A stretch of 64,000 nt of DNA from positions 8,370,001-8,434,000 of the forward strand of contig NZ_JADBEB010000001.1 in assembly GCF_014874095.1 (NCBI RefSeq), given 5' to 3'. Positions within the stretch are counted from its first letter, which is position 1, and each line of letters opens with the position of its first letter. Source of the DNA: Plantactinospora soyae (lineage in GTDB: Bacteria; Actinomycetota; Actinomycetes; Mycobacteriales; Micromonosporaceae). Positions 40,418 through 48,317 of this stretch are shown piece after piece. The translations under genes and the position numbers were made by a program. The notes under the pieces are model-generated. The model searched no databases, had not been told where the DNA came from, and saw only the letters and a program-made list of their open reading frames with translations.

Positions 40418-41770
40418 CTAGGAGACGGGGGTCGGAACAGCGGTCGGAGGCTGGAACTGGTTGACCGGGCGCGGCAGCCCGTAGTGGTCCCGCAGCGTAC
40501 GGCCGGTGTACTCGGTCCGGAACAGCCCACGCCGTTGCAGCACCGGCACCACGTGGTCGACGAACTCCTCCAGCCCGGAGGGGAGCAGCGGAGGCATGAT
40601 GTTGAAGCCGTCCGCCGCACCGGAGCCGAACCACTCCTCGATCGTGTCGGCGATCTGCTCCGGGGTACCGACGAAGGTCCGGTGCCCGCGACCACCGCCG
40701 AGCCGGGCGAGCAGTTGCCGCACCGTCAGATTCTCCCGCCGAGCCAGGTCGGTGACCAGGGCGAACCGGCTCTGCATGCCCTGTACCGCGCTGACGTCGC
40801 CGACCTCCGGCAGTGGGCTGTCCAGGTCGGCCTCGGTCAGCTCGATCCCGGTGAGGCTGGCGAGCTGACGCAACCCGTACGCCGGCACCTGGAGCCGGGC
40901 CAGTTCGTCGGCCCGCTCCCGGGCCTGCGCCTCGGTCGTCCCGATCACCGGCACGATTCCGGGCAGGATCTTCACCAGCCCGGGGTCCCGGCCCTCGGCG
41001 GCCACCCGCGCCTTCAGGTCGGCGTAGAACGCCTGCCCCTCGGCCAGGGTCTGTTGGGCGGTGAAGACCGCCTCTGCGTACCGGGCGGCGAACTGGCGCC
41101 CGTCCTCGGAGGAGCCGGCCTGGACCAGCAACGGATAGCCCTGTGGTGTCCGAGGTACGTTGAGCGGGCCCTGGACCCGGAAGAACCGACCCTCGTGCGC
41201 GATGGGCCGGATCCGGTCCCCGTACGCGAACCGGCCGTTCGCCTTGTCGCCGAGCAGGAAGTCGTCCGCCCAGCTGTCCCAGAGCTTGCGGCAGACGTCG
41301 ACGAACTCGGCCGCGCGCTCGTACCGGTGCCGGTGCTCGGGCACGTCGTCCAGGCCGAAGTTCCGGGCGGCGTCCCGGCCGGCGGTCGTCACGATGTTCC
41401 AGCCGGCCCGGCCGGCGCTGACGTGGTCGATGGTGGCGAACCGCCGGGCCAGGTTGTACGGCTCGTTGTAGGTGGTCGACGCCGTGGCGACCAGGCCGAT
41501 CCGCTCGGTCGCGGCGGCCAGCGCCGGCAGCAGCACCGTCGGATCGAGCCGGCCCACCGGTCGGTACCGGATATCGCCCTGAAGCGACGGGCCGTCACCG
41601 AAGAAGACGGAGTCGAACCTGCCCCGCTCGGCGACCTGGGCGAGGTGCCGGTAGTGCGCGACGTCCCAGGTGCCGGTCAGACTGCTCTCCGGGAACCGCC
41701 AGGCCGACTCGTGGTGGCCGATGGTCATCAGGAAGGCGTTCAGGTGCAGTTGTCGCCGTGCCACCGTCAC
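40418..41770 (-). CDS. LLM-class flavin monooxygenase (NtaA/SnaA/DszA family), copy 1
   Basis: The 450-residue luciferase-like enzyme has family motifs LHLNAFLMTIGHHESAWRF, RFDSVFFGDGPS, YNEPYNLARRFATIDHVS, GRAGWNIVTTAG and YPLLVQAGSSEDGRQFAARY. Such enzymes use FMNH2 and oxygen to break C-S or C-N bonds. It is a paralogue of the next gene and shares an 82-base identical block at the 3' end. The start is GTG 41770, which overlaps the previous stop (GTGA); GTG 41764 is also possible. The substrate is likely an organosulfur compound by context. Confidence 0.9.
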   Translation of the reverse strand: MTVARRQLHLNAFLMTIGHHESAWRFPESSLTGTWDVAHYRHLAQVAERGRFDSVFFGDGPSLQGDIRYRPVGRLDPTVLLPALAAATERIGLVATASTTYNEPYNLARRFATIDHVSAGRAGWNIVTTAGRDAARNFGLDDVPEHRHRYERAAEFVDVCRKLWDSWADDFLLGDKANGRFAYGDRIRPIAHEGRFFRVQGPLNVPRTPQGYPLLVQAGSSEDGRQFAARYAEAVFTAQQTLAEGQAFYADLKARVAAEGRDPGLVKILPGIVPVIGTTEAQARERADELARLQVPAYGLRQLASLTGIELTEADLDSPLPEVGDVSAVQGMQSRFALVTDLARRENLTVRQLLARLGGGRGHRTFVGTPEQIADTIEEWFGSGAADGFNIMPPLLPSGLEEFVDHVVPVLQRRGLFRTEYTGRTLRDHYGLPRPVNQFQPPTAVPTPVS

Positions 41771-43122
41771 ACCGCCTGCCCGACGAGCCGCCGGTCCGCC
41801 GCGTTGCGGTTGACCGGGCGCGGCAGCCCGTAGTGGTCCCGCAGCGTACGGCCGGTGTACTCGGTCCGGAACAGCCCACGCCGTTGCAGGATCGGCACCA
41901 CGTGGTCCACGAACGCGACAAGTCCGGAGGGCAGCGCCGGCGGCATGATGTTGAAGCCGTCGGCGGCACCGTTGTGCCACCAGTCCTCGATGGCGTCGGC
42001 CACCTGCTCCGGGGTGCCGGCGAAGGTGTGGTGCCCGCGACCTCCGCCCAGCCGCCCGATCAACTGGCGGACGGTCAGCCGCTCCCGGCGGGCCAGCGCG
42101 ACGATCAGGGTACGACGGCTCTTCGCCCCCTCGATCTGGTCCTCGTCGGGCAGTTCCGCCGGCAGTTCCCGGTCAAGGTCCAGGTCGTCCGGCGGGATGC
42201 CGAGCGTGGTGGCGAGCTGGCGCTTGGCGTACTCCGGTTTGATCAGCCGGTCCAGCTCGTCCGCCAGAACGTGCGCCTGCGCCTCGGTCGCGCCGAGAAC
42301 CGGCACGATGCCCGGCAGGATCTTGATGCCGTCCGGATCCCGTCCCACCGCTCGGGTCCGGGCCTTGAGGTCGGCGTAGAACGCCTGCGCCTCGGCCAGG
42401 GTCTGTTGGGCGGTGAAGACGGCCTCGGCGTACCGGGCGGCCAACTCCTTGCCGTCGGTCGAGGAGCCGGCCTGCACCAGCAGCGGGTAGCCCTGGGGAG
42501 CGCGCGGCAGGTTGAGCGCACCGGCCACCTTGAAGAACCGCCCGACGTGTCCGGGCGGGAAGATCCGATCCTGGTCGCCCCAGATCCCGGCCGCCTTGTC
42601 CCCGAGCGCGGCGTCGTCGGCCCAGCTGTCCCAGAGCTTGCGCGAGACGTCGATGAACTCGGCGGCCCGCTCGTACCGGTCCCGGTGTGCGGGCAGGTCG
42701 TCCAGGTTGAAGTTGCGGGCCGCGTCCGCACCGGCCGTGGTCACGATGTTCCAGCCGGCCCGGCCGCCGCTGACGTGGTCCACCGAGGCGAACCGCCGGG
42801 CCAGGTTGTACGGCTCGTTGTACGTGGTGGAGGCGGTCGCGATCAGCCCGATGTGCCGGGTCACCCCGGCGAGTGCGGTGAGCAGTACGGTCGGCTCCAG
42901 CGCGCCGGACGGCCGGCGGCCGACGTTGTTCCACAGCACTGGACTGTCGGCCAGGAACAGCGAGTCCAGCTTGCCGCGTTCGGCGATCCGGGCCAGTTCC
43001 TGGAAATGCGCGACGTCGGTGTGCGCGAACGGGTCGCTCTCGGGCAGCCGCCAGGCCGCCTCGTGGTGTCCCACCCCCATCAGGAACGCGTTGAGGTGCA
43101 GGGTTCCCGGTCGTCGGCTCAT
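41767..43122 (-). CDS. LLM-class flavin monooxygenase (NtaA/SnaA/DszA family), copy 2
   Basis: The 451-residue paralogue of the previous gene has LHLNAFLMGVGHHEAAWRLP, ASTTYNEPYNLARRFASVDH, GRAGWNIVTTAGADAARNFN and QGYPLLVQAGSSTDGKELAA. The C-terminal stretch LQRRGLFRTEYTGRTLRDHY is identical in both. It overlaps SsuB (ATGA). Two adjacent paralogues may form a heteromeric enzyme or cover different substrates. Confidence 0.9.
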   Translation of the reverse strand: MSRRPGTLHLNAFLMGVGHHEAAWRLPESDPFAHTDVAHFQELARIAERGKLDSLFLADSPVLWNNVGRRPSGALEPTVLLTALAGVTRHIGLIATASTTYNEPYNLARRFASVDHVSGGRAGWNIVTTAGADAARNFNLDDLPAHRDRYERAAEFIDVSRKLWDSWADDAALGDKAAGIWGDQDRIFPPGHVGRFFKVAGALNLPRAPQGYPLLVQAGSSTDGKELAARYAEAVFTAQQTLAEAQAFYADLKARTRAVGRDPDGIKILPGIVPVLGATEAQAHVLADELDRLIKPEYAKRQLATTLGIPPDDLDLDRELPAELPDEDQIEGAKSRRTLIVALARRERLTVRQLIGRLGGGRGHHTFAGTPEQVADAIEDWWHNGAADGFNIMPPALPSGLVAFVDHVVPILQRRGLFRTEYTGRTLRDHYGLPRPVNRNAADRRLVGQAV

Positions 43123-43883
43123 GCGGGGATCTCCTCGGTCTGGGTGACGCCGAGCGCGGCGAGCAGCCGTTCCCGGTAGGTCAGGAAGTGCGGATGCCGG
43201 TGCTCGCGCGGCGCGGGCAGCTCGATGGCGGTGTCGACGGTGATCCGGCCGGCGTCGAGCACCAGTACCCGGTCGGCGAGGGCGACCGCCTCGTCGACGT
43301 CGTGGGTGACGAGCAGCACCGCCGGCCGGTGCCGCTGGCACAGCTCGCGCAGCAGGCCGTGCATCCTGATCCGGGTCAGCGCGTCCAGCGCGCCGAAGGG
43401 CTCGTCGGCGAGCAGCAGCCTCGGCTCGCTGACCAGTGACCGGGCCAGCGCCACGCGCTGCTGCTCGCCGCCGGAGAGCTGGTTGGGCCAGGCCCGCTCC
43501 CGACCGGCGAGGCCGACCTCGGCCAGCCGCTCCCGACCCCGCTGCATCGCCCCCGGCCCACCGAGTCCAAGTACGACGTTGGCCAGCACCCGCTGCCAGG
43601 GCAGCAGCCGGGCATCCTGGAAGATCACCGAGGAGTTCTCCGGTACGTCGACCTGCCCGTCGCCGGCCACGTCCGGGTCCAGCCCGGCCAGCGCCCGGAG
43701 CAGGGTGCTCTTGCCCGAGCCGCTGCGCCCCAGCAGGGCGACGAACTCGTTCTCGCCGATCTCCAGGTCCAGGTCGTCCAGCACCGTACGCCCACCGAAC
43801 CGCCGGCTCAGCCCGCGTATCCGTACCACCGGGTCGAGCGCGGTGCTGCCGTCGGCGGTCAGTCCGCCAGGGTGCGTCGCCAT
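43119..43883 (-). CDS. ssuB: Aliphatic sulfonate ABC transporter ATPase (SsuB-like)
   Basis: The 254-residue ATPase shows LLGRSGSGKSTLLRALAGLD (Walker A), FQDARLLPWQRVLANVVLGL (the Q-loop with LLPW typical of nitrate/sulfonate/taurine importers), LSGGEQQRVALARSL, LLLADEPFGALDAL and VTHDVDEAVALADRVL. It overlaps the permease gene by 25 bases. Confidence 0.93.
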   Translation of the reverse strand: MATHPGGLTADGSTALDPVVRIRGLSRRFGGRTVLDDLDLEIGENEFVALLGRSGSGKSTLLRALAGLDPDVAGDGQVDVPENSSVIFQDARLLPWQRVLANVVLGLGGPGAMQRGRERLAEVGLAGRERAWPNQLSGGEQQRVALARSLVSEPRLLLADEPFGALDALTRIRMHGLLRELCQRHRPAVLLVTHDVDEAVALADRVLVLDAGRITVDTAIELPAPREHRHPHFLTYRERLLAALGVTQTEEIPA

Positions 43884-44782
43884 GAGAGCGCCCTCCGCTG
43901 CACGAGTCGGACGGCGCCGTCGGAGAGCAGTCCGAGGATGCCGTAGAGGACCAGCCCGACGACGATGATGTCGGTCTGGCCGTACTGCCGGGCCAACTCC
44001 ATCAGGTAGCCGATCCCGCTGGTCGAGTTGATCTGCTCGACCACCACCAGGGAGAGCCAGGCGGAGACCACCGCGAACCGCAGCCCGAGCAGGAAGCCGG
44101 GCAGCGCACCCGGCAGCACCACCCGGCGGAGGAACTGGCCAGGGCTCAGCCGCAGCGCCTCGGCGAGTTCGACGTAGCGTTGGTCGATGCTGCGCAGCCC
44201 GTTGTGGGTGTGGATGTAGACCGGTACGAAGACGCCGAGGGTGATGGTGACGATCTTCATCTGCTCGTCGATGCCGAGCCAGAGGATCAGCAGGGGCAAC
44301 AGGGCCAGCGCCGGAATCGCCCGCTTGATCTGCACCGGTCCGTCGATCACCGCCTCGCCCCACCGGCTGAGTCCGGCGATCACGGCGAGGACCGTTCCGA
44401 TCAGGACGCCGAAGGCCAGCCCGAGCCCGGCCCGCTGGGTTGAGATCAGCAGGCTCTCCTGGAGCCGACCGCTGGCGATCAGGTCGCCACTGGTGGAGAC
44501 GACCGTCCACGGCGCCGAGAGGGTCCGCTCGTCGAGTACGCCGGTCAGCGAGCCGAGCGACCAGAGCGCGAGCAGCAGCAGCGGCCCGAGCGCGGCGCCG
44601 AACGGGATCGGCCGGCCCGGTCCGAGGCGTCGTCGACGCCGTGTTCCCGATCGTCGGCCGGCGGAAGTGCCCGTTCCCCGGGCGGGGCGGGAGGACTCGA
44701 CCCGCTCCGGCCGGGCCGTCGGCGCCGGCTGGGCCGTCTGCGCGGGTGTCCGGGCGGCCACGGGGTTCACCTGGGTGGTCAC
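43859..44782 (-). CDS. ssuC: Aliphatic sulfonate ABC transporter permease (SsuC-like)
   Basis: The 307-residue permease has a long charged N-terminus (about 60 residues) before the first helix, then helices and the SsuC/TauC EAA region (ELAEALRLSPGQFLRRVVLP with GALPGFLLGLRF) and LEQINSTSGIG-like VVVEQINSTSGIGYLM. GTG 44782 overlaps the binding protein stop. The N-terminal extension is rich in Arg, Ala and Pro and is unusual for the family. Confidence 0.92.
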   Translation of the reverse strand: MTTQVNPVAARTPAQTAQPAPTARPERVESSRPARGTGTSAGRRSGTRRRRRLGPGRPIPFGAALGPLLLLALWSLGSLTGVLDERTLSAPWTVVSTSGDLIASGRLQESLLISTQRAGLGLAFGVLIGTVLAVIAGLSRWGEAVIDGPVQIKRAIPALALLPLLILWLGIDEQMKIVTITLGVFVPVYIHTHNGLRSIDQRYVELAEALRLSPGQFLRRVVLPGALPGFLLGLRFAVVSAWLSLVVVEQINSTSGIGYLMELARQYGQTDIIVVGLVLYGILGLLSDGAVRLVQRRALSWRRTLAD

Positions 44783-45870
44783 TTCAGCCCCTCCTCGAAC
44801 GCGGTGGCGCCGACCGACTCGTAGCGGCGGTCGTAGAGGTCGGCGGCGTTCAGGGATTTGTTGCCGGTCTCCTTGGCGAGCAGGTCGATGGTCTGCTGGT
44901 GTCGGGCGATCACGTCCGACCAGCTCGGCGGGATGTCCGGTACCCCGGCGTTGTCGACCAGCCACTGACCGTCCGCCCGGGACAGCCCCTGGTCCTTGAC
45001 GTAGTACCGGTCGATCCACTCGTCCGGGTGCCGCTCGATCCAGACCCAGGCTCGGGCCCAGGCCTGGACGTACTCCCGGATCGCCGCCGCCTTGGCCGGG
45101 TCCTGGAGGGTCTCGGCCCGGACGTAGAGGTGGCCCGGGTCGTCCCGGAGTCCGTGCGAGATGGTGGTGGCGCCGTCCCGGGCGTACTTGGCCAGATAGC
45201 GCTTGATGTTGATGCCGCCGATCGGTGCCACGTCGACCTGGCGGCTGGCCAGCGCGGTCGGGTACACATCGCCGGTGCTGGCCAGTTCGACCAGTTTGAC
45301 GTCGCCCCTGGTCAGTCCGGCCTGGTGCAGCACCCGCAGCACCAGCGCACCCTGGGCCTGCCCGGGGCTGTAGGCGATCCTCTTTCCGCGCAGGTCGGCG
45401 ACGGTGGAGACGCCGGCTCCGGGCGCGATGCCGAGCTGGTAGATCGGGTGGTTCACCGGGTCCTGCCGGAACTTGGCCGCGACGATCTTCGTGGCCAGCC
45501 CGGTCCAGGCGGCGTGGATCGGCGGGATGTCGGCCACCGAACCGATGTCCAACGCGTCCGCCCGGAACGCCTCCAGGGTCTCCGGACCGCCGCTGATGTT
45601 CGCCCACGAGACGTCGAAGCTGAGCTTCGCCGCCTCACCGGAGAACTCGATCGCCTTCTGTAGTTCCTTGTCGCCGACCCGGAGCACCGTGCCGCCCGGC
45701 ACCTGCGCCGGCAGCGGTGCGTCGAGGGCCAGCCGGACCGTGGGCCCGTCGTCCCCCGCGCAGCCGGTCAGTCCGGCGGCGGCGACCCCGAGCGTGGCCG
45801 CGAGGAGGGTACGCCGACGGAGCACCGGCGGGCCGGAAAACGGAGTAGCGGAACTGTGCGGAGGTGACAT
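44779..45870 (-). CDS. ssuA: Sulfonate/taurine ABC transporter substrate-binding lipoprotein (SsuA-like)
   Basis: The 363-residue protein begins with a signal containing RRRTLLAATLGVAAAGLTGC (lipid Cys37). The mature part has the SsuA/TauA pattern: VSWANISGGPETLEAFRADA, LDIGSVADIPPIHAAWTGLA and GKRIAYSPGQAQGALVLRVL. It delivers sulfonates to SsuC/SsuB. A 142-base gap with GGCGGCGCGGGTCGGAGG repeats separates it from the flavin reductase gene. Confidence 0.92.
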   Translation of the reverse strand: MSPPHSSATPFSGPPVLRRRTLLAATLGVAAAGLTGCAGDDGPTVRLALDAPLPAQVPGGTVLRVGDKELQKAIEFSGEAAKLSFDVSWANISGGPETLEAFRADALDIGSVADIPPIHAAWTGLATKIVAAKFRQDPVNHPIYQLGIAPGAGVSTVADLRGKRIAYSPGQAQGALVLRVLHQAGLTRGDVKLVELASTGDVYPTALASRQVDVAPIGGINIKRYLAKYARDGATTISHGLRDDPGHLYVRAETLQDPAKAAAIREYVQAWARAWVWIERHPDEWIDRYYVKDQGLSRADGQWLVDNAGVPDIPPSWSDVIARHQQTIDLLAKETGNKSLNAADLYDRRYESVGATAFEEGLK

Positions 45871-46012
45871 GACGGAACTCCCGTGCGAGGGGCCCGATGG
45901 GCCGGCGAAGTGGCGCGGAGGAAGGGCGGCGCGGGTCGGAGGCGGCGGAGGGGCGGCGCGGGTCGGAGGCGGCGCGCGGCGGAGGGACGGCGCGGGTCAG
46001 GCGGCGACCGGG

Positions 46013-46510
46013 TCAGGCGGCGAGGGACGCGTACCGGCCCATGTGGTAGAGCAGCGGCGCGTCGTCGTCTCCGCCGTGTCCGCCGACCAGTGGCTCGGCC
46101 AGCACGATCGCGTGGTCACCGGCGACGACCCGCTCCACGACCCGACACACCAGCCAGGCGACGGGCCCGTCCAGCAGCGGCACGTCGTACGGGCCGAGCC
46201 GCCATTGCGGGTGGGCGGCGAACCGGTCGATGCCACTGGTGGCGAACGTCCGGGCCACCTCGTGCTGTCCCTGCGCCAGCAGGTGTACGCCGACGTGTCC
46301 GGTGTCGGCCACCGTCGGCCAGCTCGACGACGTCCGGGAGAGGCAGAAGGAGACCAGCGGCGGATGCAGCGAGACCGAGGTGAACGACGTCGCGGTGAAG
46401 CCGACCGGTGGCTGGCCGGCGGCGGTCACCACGGTCACCGCGGCGGCCTGCCGGCGGAGCAGGGACCGGAACCGTGTCGCGTCGATCGGGGTCAGGTCGG
46501 TGATGCTCAT
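46013..46510 (-). CDS. Flavin reductase (RutF/HpaC-like)
   Basis: The 165-residue FMN-binding split-barrel protein has RSLLRRQAAAVTVVTAAGQP, GFTATSFTSVSLHPPLVSFC and DHAIVLAEPLVGG. It reduces flavin with NAD(P)H for partner monooxygenases, here the LLM enzymes. It is the first large gene after the leader peptide at 46730. An AGGAGAG ribosome binding site precedes ATG 46510. Confidence 0.9.
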   Translation of the reverse strand: MSITDLTPIDATRFRSLLRRQAAAVTVVTAAGQPPVGFTATSFTSVSLHPPLVSFCLSRTSSSWPTVADTGHVGVHLLAQGQHEVARTFATSGIDRFAAHPQWRLGPYDVPLLDGPVAWLVCRVVERVVAGDHAIVLAEPLVGGHGGDDDAPLLYHMGRYASLAA

Positions 46511-46533
46511 GACGTCTCTCCTAACCGTCCGGG

Positions 46534-46556
46534 AACTGCCACGATCGGCGGCAGTT
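46534..46556 (-). promoter_or_regulatory. 7-bp hairpin just upstream of the flavin reductase RBS
   Basis: AACTGCC (46534-46540) and GGCAGTT (46550-46556) pair perfectly around nine bases. It lies within the 219-base stretch between the leader peptide and the first structural gene, which also contains a GCGGG-TTTG-CCCGC hairpin (46630-46643). These could be alternative structures for attenuation, but I cannot fold the RNA here. Confidence 0.3.
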
Positions 46557-46729
46557 GGGCAGCGACCATCCCCGGTACCGGGATGCGTGCGATGGCAGCG
46601 GCCGGTACCAGCGGGGTGGTTCACGAAGGCGGGTTTGCCCGCACGACGGTGTGCGGCGGGATGACGTGGGCTGGAGTCAGCGGGCGTCGGCCCGACGACG
46701 CGGCCGGCAGTGTGCCGGTCCGGTCGTGG

Positions 46730-46813
46730 TCAGCGGGGACAGCCTGCGCTGGCGTGACGCACCAGATCGATGTGCAGGCGGCTGACGAGGTGGAGGATGT
46801 ATCGCCGCTGCAT
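46730..46813 (-). CDS. Leader peptide 1 upstream of the sulfonate operon
   Basis: A 27-codon ORF starts at ATG 46813 with a GGAGG site nine bases upstream. Its C-terminal half reads SRLHIDLVRHASAGC-PR. This is the pattern of the short actinobacterial peptides annotated as putative leader peptide ([RL]-H-[VI]-D-L-x-R-x-x-S-A-x-C) that precede sulfur-assimilation genes. The single Cys codon is third from last. A matching ORF precedes the second LLM operon. It probably mediates cysteine-responsive attenuation. It lies 219 bases before the flavin reductase. Confidence 0.75.
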   Translation of the reverse strand: MQRRYILHLVSRLHIDLVRHASAGCPR

Positions 46814-46854
46814 GTGATCTATCCTCCGCGACCGGCCCAACGCGGTCAACGATG

Positions 46855-46869
46855 TTCCATATTCTGGAA
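46855..46869. promoter_or_regulatory. Inverted repeat upstream of leader 1
   Basis: TTCCA-TATTC-TGGAA is a 5-bp perfect inverted pair, about 42 bases upstream of the leader ATG, and probably in the promoter region (GAATAT on the minus strand is a possible -10). The binding factor is unknown; it does not match the CCTA-N9-TAGG motif. Confidence 0.35.
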
Positions 46870-47053
46870 GATAAGCATCTCTGCTTCGCCGCAACCGTGT
46901 CCTCATCCACCGTCCGATTCGGAACTGCGAGCAAAACCCCAGCTCTTCTGCCATACAGGCGCGATCGCTCCGCCCTCCACCACGTGCTCGTATTACCTAC
47001 TGCACCGATGGGATTTCGGAGATTTTTCTCCGGATCGGCGGCACCGCCGGCCG

Positions 47054-48184
47054 TCACTCGAACCACTCCTTGGCCAGCAGTTCGTACGACTCGACCCGGG
47101 CGCCGTGGTCGTGGGTGATCGTGGTGACCAGCAGCTCGTCGGCCCGGGTGGCGTCCCGCAGGATCCGCAGCCCGGCCGCCACCGTCGCCGGTGAGCCGAC
47201 GAACTGGGTCGCGATCCGGTCCGCCACCAGTTCACGATCGGCCACACTCCACTCGTGCGCGGCGGCCTGCTGCGGTGTGGGGAACGGAATCGCCCCCTCC
47301 CCACGGCGGATGCTCCGCACCCAGAGCCCGTACGGCGCGGCCTGTTCCCGAGCCGTCCCGGTGCTGGCCGCCACCACCGCGTCGGCGGAGACGACGACGT
47401 ACGGCTCGGCGAGTACGGCGGAAGGCGTGAACGCCGCCCGGTACGCCCGTACCGCCTCCAGCACCGTCGCCGGACTGACGTGGTAGTTGGCGACGAACGG
47501 CAGCCCGAGCGCGCCGGCCAGCTGGGCACTCTGGCCGGCACTGCTGCCCAGCAGCCAGACCTGGAGGTCGGCCCCCTCCCCCGGCACCGCGTGCGCGTCC
47601 AGCTCCGACTCGTCGCGGTACTCCCCGCGCAGCAGAGCCAGGATGTCGCCGACCTGCTCGGCGAAGTCCGGCGGCTCGGCGCCGGGCTGCTGCAACAGAT
47701 TGGAGTAGAGGGCGAACCGGGGCGAGGCGATCAGACTGGCGAAGGAGAACGGGGCCGGAATCAGCAGCCCGTCGACCACCCGGGCCTCGGGCGGTGGCGG
47801 TGCCGGCGTTCCCGTCGCCAGTTCCCGGACGGCCTCGGCGCGACGCTGGCCGGACCGGCCGAGACCGAGGTCGATCCGACCGGGAAACAGCGCGTCCAGG
47901 GTGCCGAACTGCTCGACCACGGCCAGCGGCGTCTGGTGTCCCAGTTGCACCGCGCCCGAGCCGACCCGGATCGACCGGGTCGCGGCCGCGACCTGTCCGA
48001 TCAGGACTGCCGGCGCCGCGCTGGCGACCCCGGCGGCGAAGTGGTGCTCGGCGAGCCAGTACCGCCGGTAGCCGAACTGCTCGGCCCGGCGGGCCAGGTC
48101 GATGGTGTTGCGCAGGGCGTCGCCGACCGTACCGCCGGCGGGCACCGGCGAGAGATCGAGCACGGACAGTGGCGTCGGTGACAT
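47054..48184 (-). CDS. LLM-class oxidoreductase (luciferase-like, single-domain bacterial type)
   Basis: The 376-residue protein begins PLSVLDLSPVPAGGTVGDAL and has YRRYWLAEHHFAAGVASAAP, VGSGAVQLGHQTPLAVVEQF, GRIDLGLGRSGQ and LQVWLLGSSAGQSAQLAGAL. These are the features of the MsnO8/YwcH-type LLM group rather than NtaA-type. It is the last gene of the second leader-controlled operon, 16 bases after a 38-residue ORF. Flavin supply probably comes from the reductases of the first operon. Confidence 0.9.
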   Translation of the reverse strand: MSPTPLSVLDLSPVPAGGTVGDALRNTIDLARRAEQFGYRRYWLAEHHFAAGVASAAPAVLIGQVAAATRSIRVGSGAVQLGHQTPLAVVEQFGTLDALFPGRIDLGLGRSGQRRAEAVRELATGTPAPPPPEARVVDGLLIPAPFSFASLIASPRFALYSNLLQQPGAEPPDFAEQVGDILALLRGEYRDESELDAHAVPGEGADLQVWLLGSSAGQSAQLAGALGLPFVANYHVSPATVLEAVRAYRAAFTPSAVLAEPYVVVSADAVVAASTGTAREQAAPYGLWVRSIRRGEGAIPFPTPQQAAAHEWSVADRELVADRIATQFVGSPATVAAGLRILRDATRADELLVTTITHDHGARVESYELLAKEWFE

Positions 48185-48200
48185 GGCGATTCCGATCCGG

Positions 48201-48317
48201 TCAGGCCGCGACCGCGGCGGAACAGGTGACCTTCTCCCCCAGCCGGAGCCGGCGGAACAGCTGGTAGCCCTCCCGGATCCGCTGCCGCTGCCGGTCGGCC
48301 GACGGAAACGTCGTCAT
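48201..48317 (-). CDS. 38-residue small protein between LLM genes
   Basis: ATG 48317 overlaps the stop of the upstream LLM gene (ATGA) and the stop lies 16 bases before the next LLM start, so the ORF is embedded in the operon. The product is basic and helical: SADRQRQRIREGYQLFRRL then RLGEKVTCSAAVAA, with one Cys. Spacing and coupling argue for translation. I do not recognise the family; it could be a small cofactor or chaperone for the LLM enzymes. Confidence 0.55.
   Translation of the reverse strand: MTTFPSADRQRQRIREGYQLFRRLRLGEKVTCSAAVAA

Noticed and set aside
45880-46012. CRISPR-like repeats between ssuA and the flavin reductase gene
   Set aside because: The GGCGGCGCGGGTCGGAGG units are directly adjacent and degenerate, with no spacers; this is simple GC-rich repetition.
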